NCBI GenBank assembly: GCA_028717325.1
Contig: JAQUOB010000079.1
Location: 1 to 6,241, forward strand
Length of the DNA stretch: 6,241 nt
Source of the DNA: Candidatus Margulisiibacteriota bacterium
GTDB taxonomy: Bacteria; Margulisbacteria; WOR-1; O2-12-FULL-45-9; XYB2-FULL-48-7
Direction of reading: 5' to 3'
The notes under the pieces were generated by a model. The model was not told the origin of the DNA, did not search any database, and saw nothing but the letters and a program-made list of their open reading frames with translations. The position numbers and the translations under genes were made by a program. Below, one piece after another: positions 1 to 5,797 of this stretch; the stretch's first letter is position 1; each line of letters starts with the position of its first letter.

Positions 1-234
1 TCAATTTTGACCGGCGGCCTTATGCTCGGCGCGTTTTTTATGGCGACCGATTATGTAACGACACCGGTCACGACCGGCGGACGATTTATTTTCGGTCTCG
101 GTTGCGGTATCATGACCGTGCTGATCCGCAGTTTCGGCGGCTTTCCCGAGGGGGTCAACTACGCGATCTTGTTAATGAATATTCTGACGCCGATATTCGA
201 CAAGTTCACGCGGCCGCGGGTGTTTGGCCGATGA
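1..234 (+). CDS. rnfD: RnfD, C-terminal part (Rnf complex membrane subunit; 5' end outside the window)
   Basis: This is the last 77 residues of the Rnf complex subunit D, an integral membrane flavoprotein that helps carry electrons between ferredoxin and NAD while ions cross the membrane. The reading frame is open from base 1, so the start and the covalent FMN attachment motif lie upstream. The visible part carries family hallmarks: GAFFMATDYVTTP near the left edge, a GRFIFGLGCGIMTVLIR membrane helix, SFGGFPEGVNYAILLMN, and the terminal FTRPRVFG. These match the RnfD/NqrB C-terminus as I know it. The stop TGA overlaps the rnfG start as ATGA (231-234), a sign of translational coupling. The following genes are G, E, A and B, so this is RnfD rather than the related NqrB. 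No truncation or frameshift is visible in this part. Confidence 0.93.
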   Translation, partial: SILTGGLMLGAFFMATDYVTTPVTTGGRFIFGLGCGIMTVLIRSFGGFPEGVNYAILLMNILTPIFDKFTRPRVFGR

Positions 235-686
235 AGATCATAAAACTTGGTTTGATCTTAGCGGTTTTTTGCGTGATCTCGGCCGGCCTTTTGGCTTATG
301 TTTACCAGTTTACCAAACCGCGGATCGAGCTTTACACGAACCGGTCGCGCGAACTTTCGGTTCGTCAGGTGCTGGCCGATCAGGCGGCCGGCCGCGCGAT
401 CAATATTTCGATCCGCGGCTACAGCGGCGACATAGAAATGCTGGTCGGGGTCGGGCCGTCGGGCGAAGTGACCGGTGTGAAGATCGTCAGCCAGCACGAA
501 ACGCCGGGGCTGGGTGCCAATATCGTGAAGCCGGCGTTCCTTTCGCAATTTACGGGCAAAACAGCGAAGGACCCGATCGAGCCGAAAAAAGATATCGACG
601 CGATCACGGGCGCGACGATCTCCAGCCGGGCTGTTTGCGTGGGAGTAAAAAATGCTTTGGAAAAATTTCAGTCAGGGAATAATTAG
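231..686 (+). CDS. rnfG: RnfG, covalent-FMN subunit of the Rnf complex, unusually short
   Basis: RnfG is a single-span membrane protein that holds an FMN bound covalently to a threonine and relays electrons within Rnf. The 151-residue product has one N-terminal membrane helix (about residues 5-26), then a domain facing out of the cytoplasm. Its FMN_bind hallmarks are intact: GYSGDIEMLVGV (63-74), TGVKIVSQHETPGLG (81-95) and DAITGATISSRAV (123-135), where T129 is the expected FMN attachment threonine. The start at 231 is chosen because it overlaps the rnfD stop (ATGA) and begins directly before the membrane helix; an upstream in-frame ATG at 102 would lie inside rnfD. Known RnfG proteins are usually near 190-210 residues. 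The missing part lies between the VRQVL segment (about 44-48) and GYSGDIEM, with no sign of a frameshift. The 3' end overlaps rnfE by 35 nt. Confidence 0.92.
   Translation: MKIIKLGLILAVFCVISAGLLAYVYQFTKPRIELYTNRSRELSVRQVLADQAAGRAINISIRGYSGDIEMLVGVGPSGEVTGVKIVSQHETPGLGANIVKPAFLSQFTGKTAKDPIEPKKDIDAITGATISSRAVCVGVKNALEKFQSGNN
641..645 (+). promoter_or_regulatory. Shine-Dalgarno site for rnfE, inside rnfG
   Basis: GGGAG lies six bases before the ATG at 652, within the rnfG reading frame. It fixes the rnfE start at 652 and lets rnfE be translated although its first 35 bases overlap the end of rnfG. Confidence 0.7.
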
Positions 687-1239
687 GGAAAACCCGGTCC
701 TGCGGCTGATGATCGGGCTCTGTCCGACGCTGGCTGTCTCGAATAGCGCGGTCAACGCGCTCGGCATGAGCGCGGCCACGGGCTTTGTCCTTATTTGTTC
801 GAACCTGGTCGTGGCTTCGATCAGAAAGATCGTGCCGGATGAGATACGCATCCCGATCTTTATCATCGTTATCTCGACCTTTGTCACGATCAGCGATTAT
901 GTCATGCAGGCCTATTTTCAGGAGCTGCACCACGCGCTTGGCGTCTTTGTCCCTTTGATCGTCGTCAACTGCATCATCCTCGGCCGGGCCGAAGCTTTTG
1001 CCTACAAAAATCCGGTCCTCAATTCCACTCTGGACGGAGTGGGGATGAGTCTGGGCTTTACTCTGGCGCTCGGCAGTATCGGCGTCATCCGCGAACTGCT
1101 GGGGGCGGGCTCGGTCCTCGGCTTTCACTTTTTTAATCCGGCCGTGGCGGCGACGGTCATGATCCTGCCGCCGGGCGCTTTTATCACGATCGCTTTTCTC
1201 ATGGCGGCGCTTAACAAGCTCGAGAACAAGGTGCTGTAA
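652..1239 (+). CDS. rnfE: RnfE, integral membrane subunit of the Rnf complex
   Basis: RnfE is a six-helix membrane protein that pairs with RnfA. Together they bind a [2Fe-2S] cluster inside the membrane that links cytoplasmic and external redox carriers. The 195-residue product is of normal length. It opens with the family signature: GIIRENPVL, then GLCPTLAVSNSAVNALGM. The two conserved cluster cysteines are present: C24 in GLCPTLAV and C107 in VVNCIILGRAEAFA. Downstream, DGVGMSLGFTLAL and the IGVIRELLGAGS segment are also typical. The chosen start follows a good Shine-Dalgarno (GGGAG) and gives the usual N-terminus. The gene overlaps rnfG by 35 nt and shares one base with rnfA (TAATG). NqrD is the closest relative, but the G-E-A-B order and the RnfB neighbour point to Rnf. 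Confidence 0.96.
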   Translation: MLWKNFSQGIIRENPVLRLMIGLCPTLAVSNSAVNALGMSAATGFVLICSNLVVASIRKIVPDEIRIPIFIIVISTFVTISDYVMQAYFQELHHALGVFVPLIVVNCIILGRAEAFAYKNPVLNSTLDGVGMSLGFTLALGSIGVIRELLGAGSVLGFHFFNPAVAATVMILPPGAFITIAFLMAALNKLENKVL

Positions 1240-1817
1240 TGGAGCTATTCGGCATATTCTTTGCGGCGTTCCTGATCAATAATATCTTATTGATCCGTTT
1301 CATCGCGCTCTGCTCGTTCTTCGGCGTCTCGACCAAGCTCGACACTTCGGTCGGCATGGGCCTGGCGGTGATCTTTGTCATGACGATCTCCTCGGCCGTT
1401 TCCTGGGCGGTTTTTCATTTTGTCCTGGCGCCGTTTCACCTAGAATTTCTGCGCACGGCTTCGTTCATCCTGACGATTGCCGCGCTGGTCCAGTTAGAAG
1501 AGCTTTACATGAAAAAGATGGTACCGACGCTTTACCGCGCGATGGGCATCTACCTGCCGCTGATCACGACCAATTGCGCGATACTGGCGGTCGCATTTTT
1601 GGCCATCGATTATCAATATAATTTTGTCCAGGCGATGGTCTATTCGATCGGCGTTTCGACCGGCTACTCGCTGGTCATCGTCTTGTTCGCCTATATCCGC
1701 GAAAGAATGGCGCTGGCCCCGATCCCGAAGTGGTTCCAGGGCTATCCGATCGCCTTCATCACAGCGGCCTTGATGTCGCTCGCGTTTCTGGGTTTCACGG
1801 GGATGTTCGGCCTATGA
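1239..1817 (+). CDS. rnfA: RnfA, integral membrane subunit of the Rnf complex
   Basis: RnfA is the partner of RnfE in the membrane and contributes the other half of the intramembrane [2Fe-2S] site. The 192-residue protein has the usual length and about six hydrophobic helices. Family marks are clear: INNILLIRFIALCSFFGVS with C25, a GMGLAVIFVMTISSAVSW helix, and GIYLPLITTNCAIL with C113. C25 and C113 are the expected cluster ligands. YSIGVSTGYSLVIVLFAYIRER near the end is also typical. The start at 1239 overlaps the last base of rnfE and is preceded by AAGGTG (1228-1233) at five bases. The stop overlaps the rnfB start as ATGA (1814-1817). NqrE is the related alternative and is unlikely here because rnfB follows. 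Confidence 0.96.
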   Translation: MELFGIFFAAFLINNILLIRFIALCSFFGVSTKLDTSVGMGLAVIFVMTISSAVSWAVFHFVLAPFHLEFLRTASFILTIAALVQLEELYMKKMVPTLYRAMGIYLPLITTNCAILAVAFLAIDYQYNFVQAMVYSIGVSTGYSLVIVLFAYIRERMALAPIPKWFQGYPIAFITAALMSLAFLGFTGMFGL

Positions 1818-2596
1818 TCATAGCTTCGATCTTGGTCTTGGGAATACTGGGTTTTGTTTTTGCGGCACTGCTGGCGCTGGCGGCCGATTATTTTCGGCAG
1901 GAAACCGACCCGCGGCTGTCGACTATTTTAACTATTCTGCCGGGATTAAATTGCGGCGCCTGCGGCGAAGCCGGCTGTCGGGCTTTTGCCGAGAAGCTGA
2001 TCAACGGCCAGGTCCAGGTCAGCGGTTGTCTGGCGGGCGGGGCGGAGGTGGCCGAGAAACTGGCCAAGTTTATGGGGGTCGATCAGCTTGAAGTCCACAA
2101 GAAACTGGCGACGGTCCACTGCGGTGCGAACGAAAAAGTCAGGACACGCCAAGCCAATTATTCTGGAGTGGAAACCTGCGCGGCGGCCACCCTGATCGCC
2201 GACGGCGGCTTGAACTGTTCCTACGCCTGTCTGGGCTACGGCGACTGCTATTGCGCCTGTCCGTTTGACGCTATTCGGATGAAAGAAGGGCTGCCGGTCA
2301 TCGATCCGCAAAAATGCACGGCTTGCGGCAAATGCGTAGCGGCCTGTCCGCGGGAGATCATTTCACTGCGGCCATTTGAAAATCCGGTCGTGGTGGCCTG
2401 CTCGTCGCGCGATCCCGGCGCTTACGTTCGTAAAATTTGTCCCGTCGGCTGTATCGCCTGCAAGATCTGCGAGAATCTGGTGCCGGAAGTTTTCAAAGTA
2501 GTGGATAATTTATCGGTGATGGATTATTCAAAAACCGGCGTAAACTGCGACCCGGCGATCGAGAAATGCCCGACGCGGTGTATTTTGAAGTTATAA
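1814..2596 (+). CDS. rnfB: RnfB, iron-sulfur subunit of the Rnf complex with a one-cluster C-terminal ferredoxin domain
   Basis: RnfB is the probable ferredoxin-facing entry or exit point of the Rnf complex, held to the membrane by an N-terminal helix (about residues 3-25). The 260-residue protein has three cysteine-rich parts. First is the Fe-S domain with C47, C50, C55 and C72 (NCGACGEAGC). Second is a two-cluster ferredoxin module: C135, C139, C145 and C149 in NCSYACLGYGDCYCACPFDAI (with an extra C147), and C168, C171, C174 and C178 in KCTACGKCVAACP. Third is a C-terminal module with C213, C216, C219 and C252, but V223 where a fourth cysteine is expected and no C-x2-C-x2-C in the second half, so one cluster at most. 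The extra length over short proteobacterial RnfB resembles the long clostridial/Thermotoga type. The start at 1814 overlaps the rnfA stop and sits just before the helix. The stop lies in a TTATAA shared with tatD. Confidence 0.95.
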   Translation: MIIASILVLGILGFVFAALLALAADYFRQETDPRLSTILTILPGLNCGACGEAGCRAFAEKLINGQVQVSGCLAGGAEVAEKLAKFMGVDQLEVHKKLATVHCGANEKVRTRQANYSGVETCAAATLIADGGLNCSYACLGYGDCYCACPFDAIRMKEGLPVIDPQKCTACGKCVAACPREIISLRPFENPVVVACSSRDPGAYVRKICPVGCIACKICENLVPEVFKVVDNLSVMDYSKTGVNCDPAIEKCPTRCILKL

Positions 2597-3364
2597 GCCG
2601 AACAATCTTTTCGCGTTCTCGGTCGTTGCGAACGCCACTGCCTCAACCGTTAAGCCCTTAACCTCCGCGATCTTTTCCGCGACTTTAATGACATAGGCAG
2701 GTTCGTTCCTTTGGCCGCGAAAGGCCTGGGGCGAGAGGAAAGGGCAGTCGGTTTCGATCATGATCCGGTCGAGCGGGATTTCTTTGGCGGCGGTTCTGAT
2801 AATATCGGCTTTCGGATAAGTTATATTGTTGGTGAAAGATATATGAAGCCCCAGCTCCAGCGCGGCTTTTTGCAGTTCCGGGTCACCGGCAAAACAGTGC
2901 AGGACTCCTTTCAGCTTTCCCTTGTTTTCTTCGCGAATAATATTGATGGTGTCCCGGGCGGCTTCGCGCGAATGGATAACGGCGGGCAAATCAAGCTCCT
3001 GCGCCATCTCAAGAAAAGCGCGGAAGACCTTTTTCTGCTGGTCGACCGGCGATAATTTATAATGGTAATCGAGGCCGGTTTCGCCGATAGCGATCAGCTT
3101 ATGCTCTTTGGCCAGCGCGGTGAACTTCTGATATGTCGAATCGTTCCATTCGGAGGCCTCGTGAGGATGCAGCCCGGCGCCGGTAAAGATGAAATCGGGA
3201 TAATCTTTTGACAGCTGAAGCGACTTTTTAATTGAATCGTCATCGAGGGCAATATTAACGATCGCTTCGACTCGCGCGGCTTTGGCGCGCTCGATGACTT
3301 CGGGCCGGTCGATCTCGAATTCAGGAAAAGTTAAGTGCGCGTGGGTATCGATGTACATAGTCAT
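2591..3364 (-). CDS. tatD: TatD-family metal-dependent hydrolase (deoxyribonuclease)
   Basis: TatD-family proteins are cytoplasmic two-metal hydrolases with a TIM-barrel fold; studied members act as 3'-5' exonucleases or DNases. The 257-residue length is typical. The metal-site residues are all visible: DTHAHL with H8 and H10, IGETGLDYHY with E95, VIHSREA with H131, LHCFAG with H156, and IETDCPFLSP with D206. GLHPHEA (65-70) and RGQRNEPAYV (217-226) are further family marks. The start at 3364 is supported by AAGGA at 3370-3374, five bases upstream; the in-frame ATG at 3358 is spaced less well. The gene starts inside the end of pyrD (44-nt overlap), so it is probably the last gene of a pyrK-pyrD-tatD transcript. 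TatD, YcfH and YjjV cannot be separated from sequence alone, so the symbol means the family. Confidence 0.93.
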   Translation of the reverse strand: MTMYIDTHAHLTFPEFEIDRPEVIERAKAARVEAIVNIALDDDSIKKSLQLSKDYPDFIFTGAGLHPHEASEWNDSTYQKFTALAKEHKLIAIGETGLDYHYKLSPVDQQKKVFRAFLEMAQELDLPAVIHSREAARDTINIIREENKGKLKGVLHCFAGDPELQKAALELGLHISFTNNITYPKADIIRTAAKEIPLDRIMIETDCPFLSPQAFRGQRNEPAYVIKVAEKIAEVKGLTVEAVAFATTENAKRLFGL

Positions 3365-4196
3365 CTATTTCCTTGATGATCTTAATTGCGGCCTCGGTAT
3401 CCACAAAATTGGCGGTGCCGACCTGGATAGCTTTAGCGCCTGCCAGGAAGAATTCAACCGCGTCGCTGCCGCTCATGATCCCGCCGATGCCGATGACCGG
3501 GATCTTGACTGCATGGGTAACTTCGTAAACCATTCTGACCGCGATCGGTCTGATGGCCGGGCCGGACAAGCCGCCCGTTAACGATCCCAGGCGCGATTTT
3601 CCCGTTTCGATATCGATCGACATCCCGACAATGGTATTGATGAGCGAGAGGACATCGGCGCCGGCTTCGGCGGCCGCTTTGGCCGTAACGGTTATATCCG
3701 TAACGTTCGGCGTCAGCTTGGCGATGACAGGTTGAGTCGTTGCTTTTCTGACGGCGGCAATAACTTCTTTCGTCAATTTGGGATCACAGCCAAAAGCCAT
3801 GCCTCCTTTTTTGACATTGGGGCAGGAGATGTTGACCTCAATGCCCTTAACCGTCGTTTCTTTGCTCAATCGCTTTGCCAGCTCGGCGTATTCTTCGACC
3901 GATTCCCCGGCGATGTTGACGATCGTTGGCGTATCAAATTTGGCCAGAAAGGGGAGGTCTTCTTTCAAAAAGTGCTCGATCCCTTCATTCTGCAGGCCGA
4001 TGGAATTTAGCATTCCCGACGGGGTTTCGACGATCCGGGGCGGGGGATTGCCTTCGCGTGGCTTTAAAGTGATGCTTTTCGTCACGATCGCGCCGAGCTT
4101 ATTCAAATCGAGATAATCGGAATATTCCCGTCCCCAACCGAACGTGCCCGATGCGACCATAACTGGGTTCTTTAGTTTAATTCCTGCTAATTCCAT
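3321..4196 (-). CDS. pyrD: Dihydroorotate dehydrogenase B (NAD+), catalytic subunit
   Basis: This enzyme oxidises dihydroorotate to orotate, the fourth step of de novo pyrimidine synthesis. It holds FMN in a cytoplasmic TIM barrel and passes electrons to PyrK. The 291-residue product is of usual class 1B length. Class 1 is shown by a cysteine, not serine, as catalytic base: C125 in NISCPNVKKGG. Other marks are the N-terminal ELAGIKLKNPVMVASGTFG, VTKSIT with K40, PSGMLNSIGLQN (59-70), AKLTPN with K160, LTGGLSGPAI (206-215), IGIGGI (235-240) and VGTAN (259-263) at the FMN phosphate site. The start at 4196 has AAGGAG five bases upstream and gives the standard N-terminus; an in-frame ATG at 4235 would add 13 residues untypical of the family. 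The neighbouring pyrK confirms type 1B. The gene overlaps pyrK by 10 nt and tatD by 44 nt. Confidence 0.96.
   Translation of the reverse strand: MELAGIKLKNPVMVASGTFGWGREYSDYLDLNKLGAIVTKSITLKPREGNPPPRIVETPSGMLNSIGLQNEGIEHFLKEDLPFLAKFDTPTIVNIAGESVEEYAELAKRLSKETTVKGIEVNISCPNVKKGGMAFGCDPKLTKEVIAAVRKATTQPVIAKLTPNVTDITVTAKAAAEAGADVLSLINTIVGMSIDIETGKSRLGSLTGGLSGPAIRPIAVRMVYEVTHAVKIPVIGIGGIMSGSDAVEFFLAGAKAIQVGTANFVDTEAAIKIIKEIDDYVHRYPRALNFS
3370..3374 (-). promoter_or_regulatory. Shine-Dalgarno site for tatD, inside pyrD
   Basis: Reading the minus strand, AAGGA is followed by five bases and then the ATG at 3364. It supports this start over the ATG two codons later and shows that tatD translation begins within the pyrD coding sequence. 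Confidence 0.65.
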
Positions 4197-4975
4197 ACTA
4201 TCTCCTTGGCGTCGAATACCGGACCGTCCTTGCAAACCATTTTAAAGCCATCTTTGGTTTTTATTGCGCAGCCCTTGCAGGCGCCGATCCCGCAGGCCAT
4301 CCTCTCTTCCATCGAGAGCTGGCAGTCGATCTTTTTTTGCACAGCTATCTCGGCGATAGCTTTAAGCATTGGGCGGGGACCGCAAGCGTAGATAGCTGTA
4401 AGTGGTAAGTTGTAAGCTGTAAGCTGATTTTCGATAAAGTCCAAGAGAATGTCACTGACCAGGCCTTTTTTCCCCGTGGTCCCGTCGTCGGTGGCCAGGG
4501 CGATTTGATCGGCGATCTCGCCGCATTTCTCGCCGCAGACCAGCGCCTCTTTTGTTTTAGCGCCCAGGAAAACATAACGCGCGCCGCCCTTGATCGATTC
4601 GCCGAGCGCCCGCAGAGGCGCGATCCCCATGCCGCCGCCCACCATGAGATGGATCTTTTTCTTTGGATCGACACTAAAACCGTTCCCCAGCGGTCCCAAG
4701 ACATCAAGCTCTTCGCCGACAAAATATTTGGTCAGCATTTCTGTTCCCTTGCCGACGACTTCGTAAAGAAGTTCGAAAACGCCGTGTTCCGGGTTGATCC
4801 GATGCAGGCTGATCGGCCGGCGCAGGAGGGGATCGGAGCCGTCCGAACATCTGACATTGACGAACTGGCCGGGCTGGGCGTGGGAGGCGATATATTGGGA
4901 AAGAAGAGTTAATTTGAAATGGCGGGGGCCGACTTTTTGATGGTCCTGAATTCGGCACTTTTCCTGAATGGGCAT
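4187..4975 (-). CDS. pyrK: Dihydroorotate dehydrogenase B, electron-transfer subunit PyrK
   Basis: PyrK carries FAD and a [2Fe-2S] cluster and moves electrons from PyrD-bound FMN to NAD+. The 262-residue protein has the expected order. A ferredoxin-reductase-like FAD domain includes PGQFVNVRC (35-43), LRRPISLHRI (51-60) and GPLGNGF (94-100). An NAD-binding part includes VGGGMGIAPLRALG (112-125) and YACGPRPMLKA (196-206). The C-terminal cluster motif has C228, C233, C236 and C248 in RMACGIGACKGC and MVCKDGPVFDAKEIVW. The start at 4975 matches the family N-terminus and lies just behind a promoter. An in-frame ATG at 5050 exists but would put the promoter inside the gene and add 25 residues without family resemblance. 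Residues 184-195 are encoded by a 7-bp tandem repeat (4396-4426), apparently a small insertion in a loop. Gene order pyrK-pyrD-tatD suggests one transcript. Confidence 0.95.
   Translation of the reverse strand: MPIQEKCRIQDHQKVGPRHFKLTLLSQYIASHAQPGQFVNVRCSDGSDPLLRRPISLHRINPEHGVFELLYEVVGKGTEMLTKYFVGEELDVLGPLGNGFSVDPKKKIHLMVGGGMGIAPLRALGESIKGGARYVFLGAKTKEALVCGEKCGEIADQIALATDDGTTGKKGLVSDILLDFIENQLTAYNLPLTAIYACGPRPMLKAIAEIAVQKKIDCQLSMEERMACGIGACKGCAIKTKDGFKMVCKDGPVFDAKEIVWN
4202..4207 (-). promoter_or_regulatory. Strong Shine-Dalgarno site that fixes the pyrD start
   Basis: The minus strand reads AAGGAG, five bases, then ATG at 4196. This near-perfect site lies in the 3' end of pyrK and decides in favour of 4196 over the upstream in-frame ATG at 4235. 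Confidence 0.8.
4396..4426 (-). repeat. Heptanucleotide tandem repeat inside pyrK (about 4.4 copies)
   Basis: On the plus strand the units are CTGTAAG, TGGTAAG, TTGTAAG, CTGTAAG and a partial CTG; on the coding strand this is CTTACAG/CTTACAA/CTTACCA/CTTACAG. Because seven is not a multiple of three, successive copies are read in different frames, giving QLTAYNLPLTAIYA between the helix SDILLDFIEN and the conserved YACGP. The reading frame is preserved. This is a loop where PyrK homologues are usually shorter, so the repeat probably expanded or inserted there. Confidence 0.75.
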
Positions 4976-4983
4976 TTCATAAA

Positions 4984-4993
4984 TATTATAGCA
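4984..4993 (-). promoter_or_regulatory. Extended -10 promoter for pyrK-pyrD-tatD, giving a near-leaderless mRNA
   Basis: The minus strand reads TGC-TATAAT (4993 to 4985), a perfect TGnTATAAT extended -10 element. No good -35 box is seen at 16-18 bp upstream, as is usual for extended -10 promoters. Only nine bases separate the box from the pyrK ATG, so transcription starting about seven bases after it would leave a leader of only a few bases. No Shine-Dalgarno precedes that ATG, which agrees with leaderless translation. Confidence 0.65.
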
Positions 4994-5035
4994 TATTGGC
5001 GTGAAATTCCGACCCGGGTTAACAGATAACAAAGC

Positions 5036-5710
5036 ATGACCATAATTCATGTTTCAAGAATAAAAGTTCCGGTTTATTCTCGGGGCAGTCGTATTTACCG
5101 GGAAAATAGTCGGTTAAGAGCCGAGAACAGAAGACTTGAAGAAGAAAATAAAGAGTTGAAGGATCAAGCTATTCACGATCCGCTCACCGGCCTGCTGAAT
5201 AAACGCGCTTTTGGAGAAATGTTTGAAAGAGTCCTGGCGGAAGCTTTGCGCTACCGGCATCCGCTGGCCGTCGTGATGGCGGATATCGATCATTTTAAAA
5301 TAGTCAATGATACTTACGGGCATCAAGCGGGGGATAAGGTGTTGAAAGAGGTGGCGGGCATTTTGGGCAAAGCCCTGAGAAAAAATGATATCGTTGCCCG
5401 CTACGGCGGAGAAGAATTTATTCTTGTTTTAAACCTGACGCCGAGCAATGAGTTGGAAAAAACAACTTACGATAAAGCCAGAGAAAGCGCGAGAATTCCA
5501 CTGGAAAGGATCCGGCAGATGGTTGAAGCGGCTGTAATTCAGGATGAAAAGAAAAGAGATGTCAAAGTAACTATCAGCCTCGGCTACGCGATTCTTTATC
5601 CCTCGGATCGTAAATCGGAATTATCCCGACAAATGTTAATCGGAGCCGCGGATGAAGCATTATATGAAGCAAAACACGCGGGTCGGAACAGGGTCGTCGG
5701 CAAAGGATAA
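5036..5710 (+). CDS. Diguanylate cyclase (GGDEF domain) with N-terminal coiled coil and no sensor domain
   Basis: The protein should make cyclic di-GMP from two GTP. Of 224 residues, about 20-45 form a charged coiled coil (RENSRLRAENRRLEEENKEL) leading into the standard linker IHDPLTGLLNKRAF (46-59). The GGDEF domain has ADIDHFKIVNDTYGHQAGD (82-100) with metal ligand D83 and guanine-contact N91/D92, and the active-site loop RYGGEEF (122-128). The product-inhibition I-site RxxD is present as RKND (115-118), five residues before GGEEF. The segment after the active site (about 133-157) looks some ten residues longer than usual. There is no membrane helix, PAS, GAF or receiver domain, so the coiled coil may serve dimerisation or partner binding. 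The ATG at 5036 is the first possible start after an in-frame TAA at 5027; no clear ribosome-binding site precedes it. It is divergent from pyrK, and codons look more AT-rich than in the rnf genes. Confidence 0.93.
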   Translation: MTIIHVSRIKVPVYSRGSRIYRENSRLRAENRRLEEENKELKDQAIHDPLTGLLNKRAFGEMFERVLAEALRYRHPLAVVMADIDHFKIVNDTYGHQAGDKVLKEVAGILGKALRKNDIVARYGGEEFILVLNLTPSNELEKTTYDKARESARIPLERIRQMVEAAVIQDEKKRDVKVTISLGYAILYPSDRKSELSRQMLIGAADEALYEAKHAGRNRVVGKG

Positions 5711-5715
5711 ACGGA

Positions 5716-5797
5716 TCAGTCGCTTTTCAAGACTCTTCCTATTTTTTCAGCTATCTCTTTAAATGCCTCACGAAGGAAATATAACGCTAAAAATGAA
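5716..5797 (-). pseudogene. Possible coding remnant: start-less C-terminal fragment behind tRNA-Val
   Basis: The 87-bp gap between the cyclase gene and tRNA-Val reads on the minus strand as an open frame with protein-like composition, ending LREAFKEIAEKIGRVLKSD before a TGA at 5716-5718. It would form an amphipathic helix. Upstream the frame runs into tRNA-Val and meets a stop in the anticodon region with no ATG, GTG or TTG between. It is therefore either a chance reading or the tail of a lost gene. I do not recognise the family, and no intrinsic terminator is seen here. Confidence 0.25.

Noticed and set aside
102..230. Longer RnfG starting at 102
   Set aside because: The extra 43 residues are read from inside rnfD in another frame, are polar and unlike the family; the ATG at 231 overlaps the rnfD stop and precedes the membrane helix.
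604..1128. Long antisense open frame opposite rnfE
   Set aside because: Its translation is rich in D, R, K and Q with low complexity, typical of the shadow of a GC-rich membrane-protein gene; the plus strand is a clear RnfE.
4505..4912. Plus-strand open frame opposite pyrK
   Set aside because: It has no recognisable motif, and the minus strand encodes a complete PyrK over the same bases.
4996..5026. Promoter for the cyclase gene (TTGGCG, 17 bp, TTAACA)
   Set aside because: The -10 candidate matches the consensus at only two positions; too weak to annotate.
4976..5050. Longer PyrK starting at 5050
   Set aside because: It would place the clear extended -10 promoter inside the gene and add 25 residues with no family resemblance and no ribosome-binding site.
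5711..5797. Terminator between the cyclase gene and the tRNA cluster
   Set aside because: I find T-rich runs but no GC-rich hairpin directly before them on either strand; the 15-bp helix around tRNA-Val has its U residues inside the stem.
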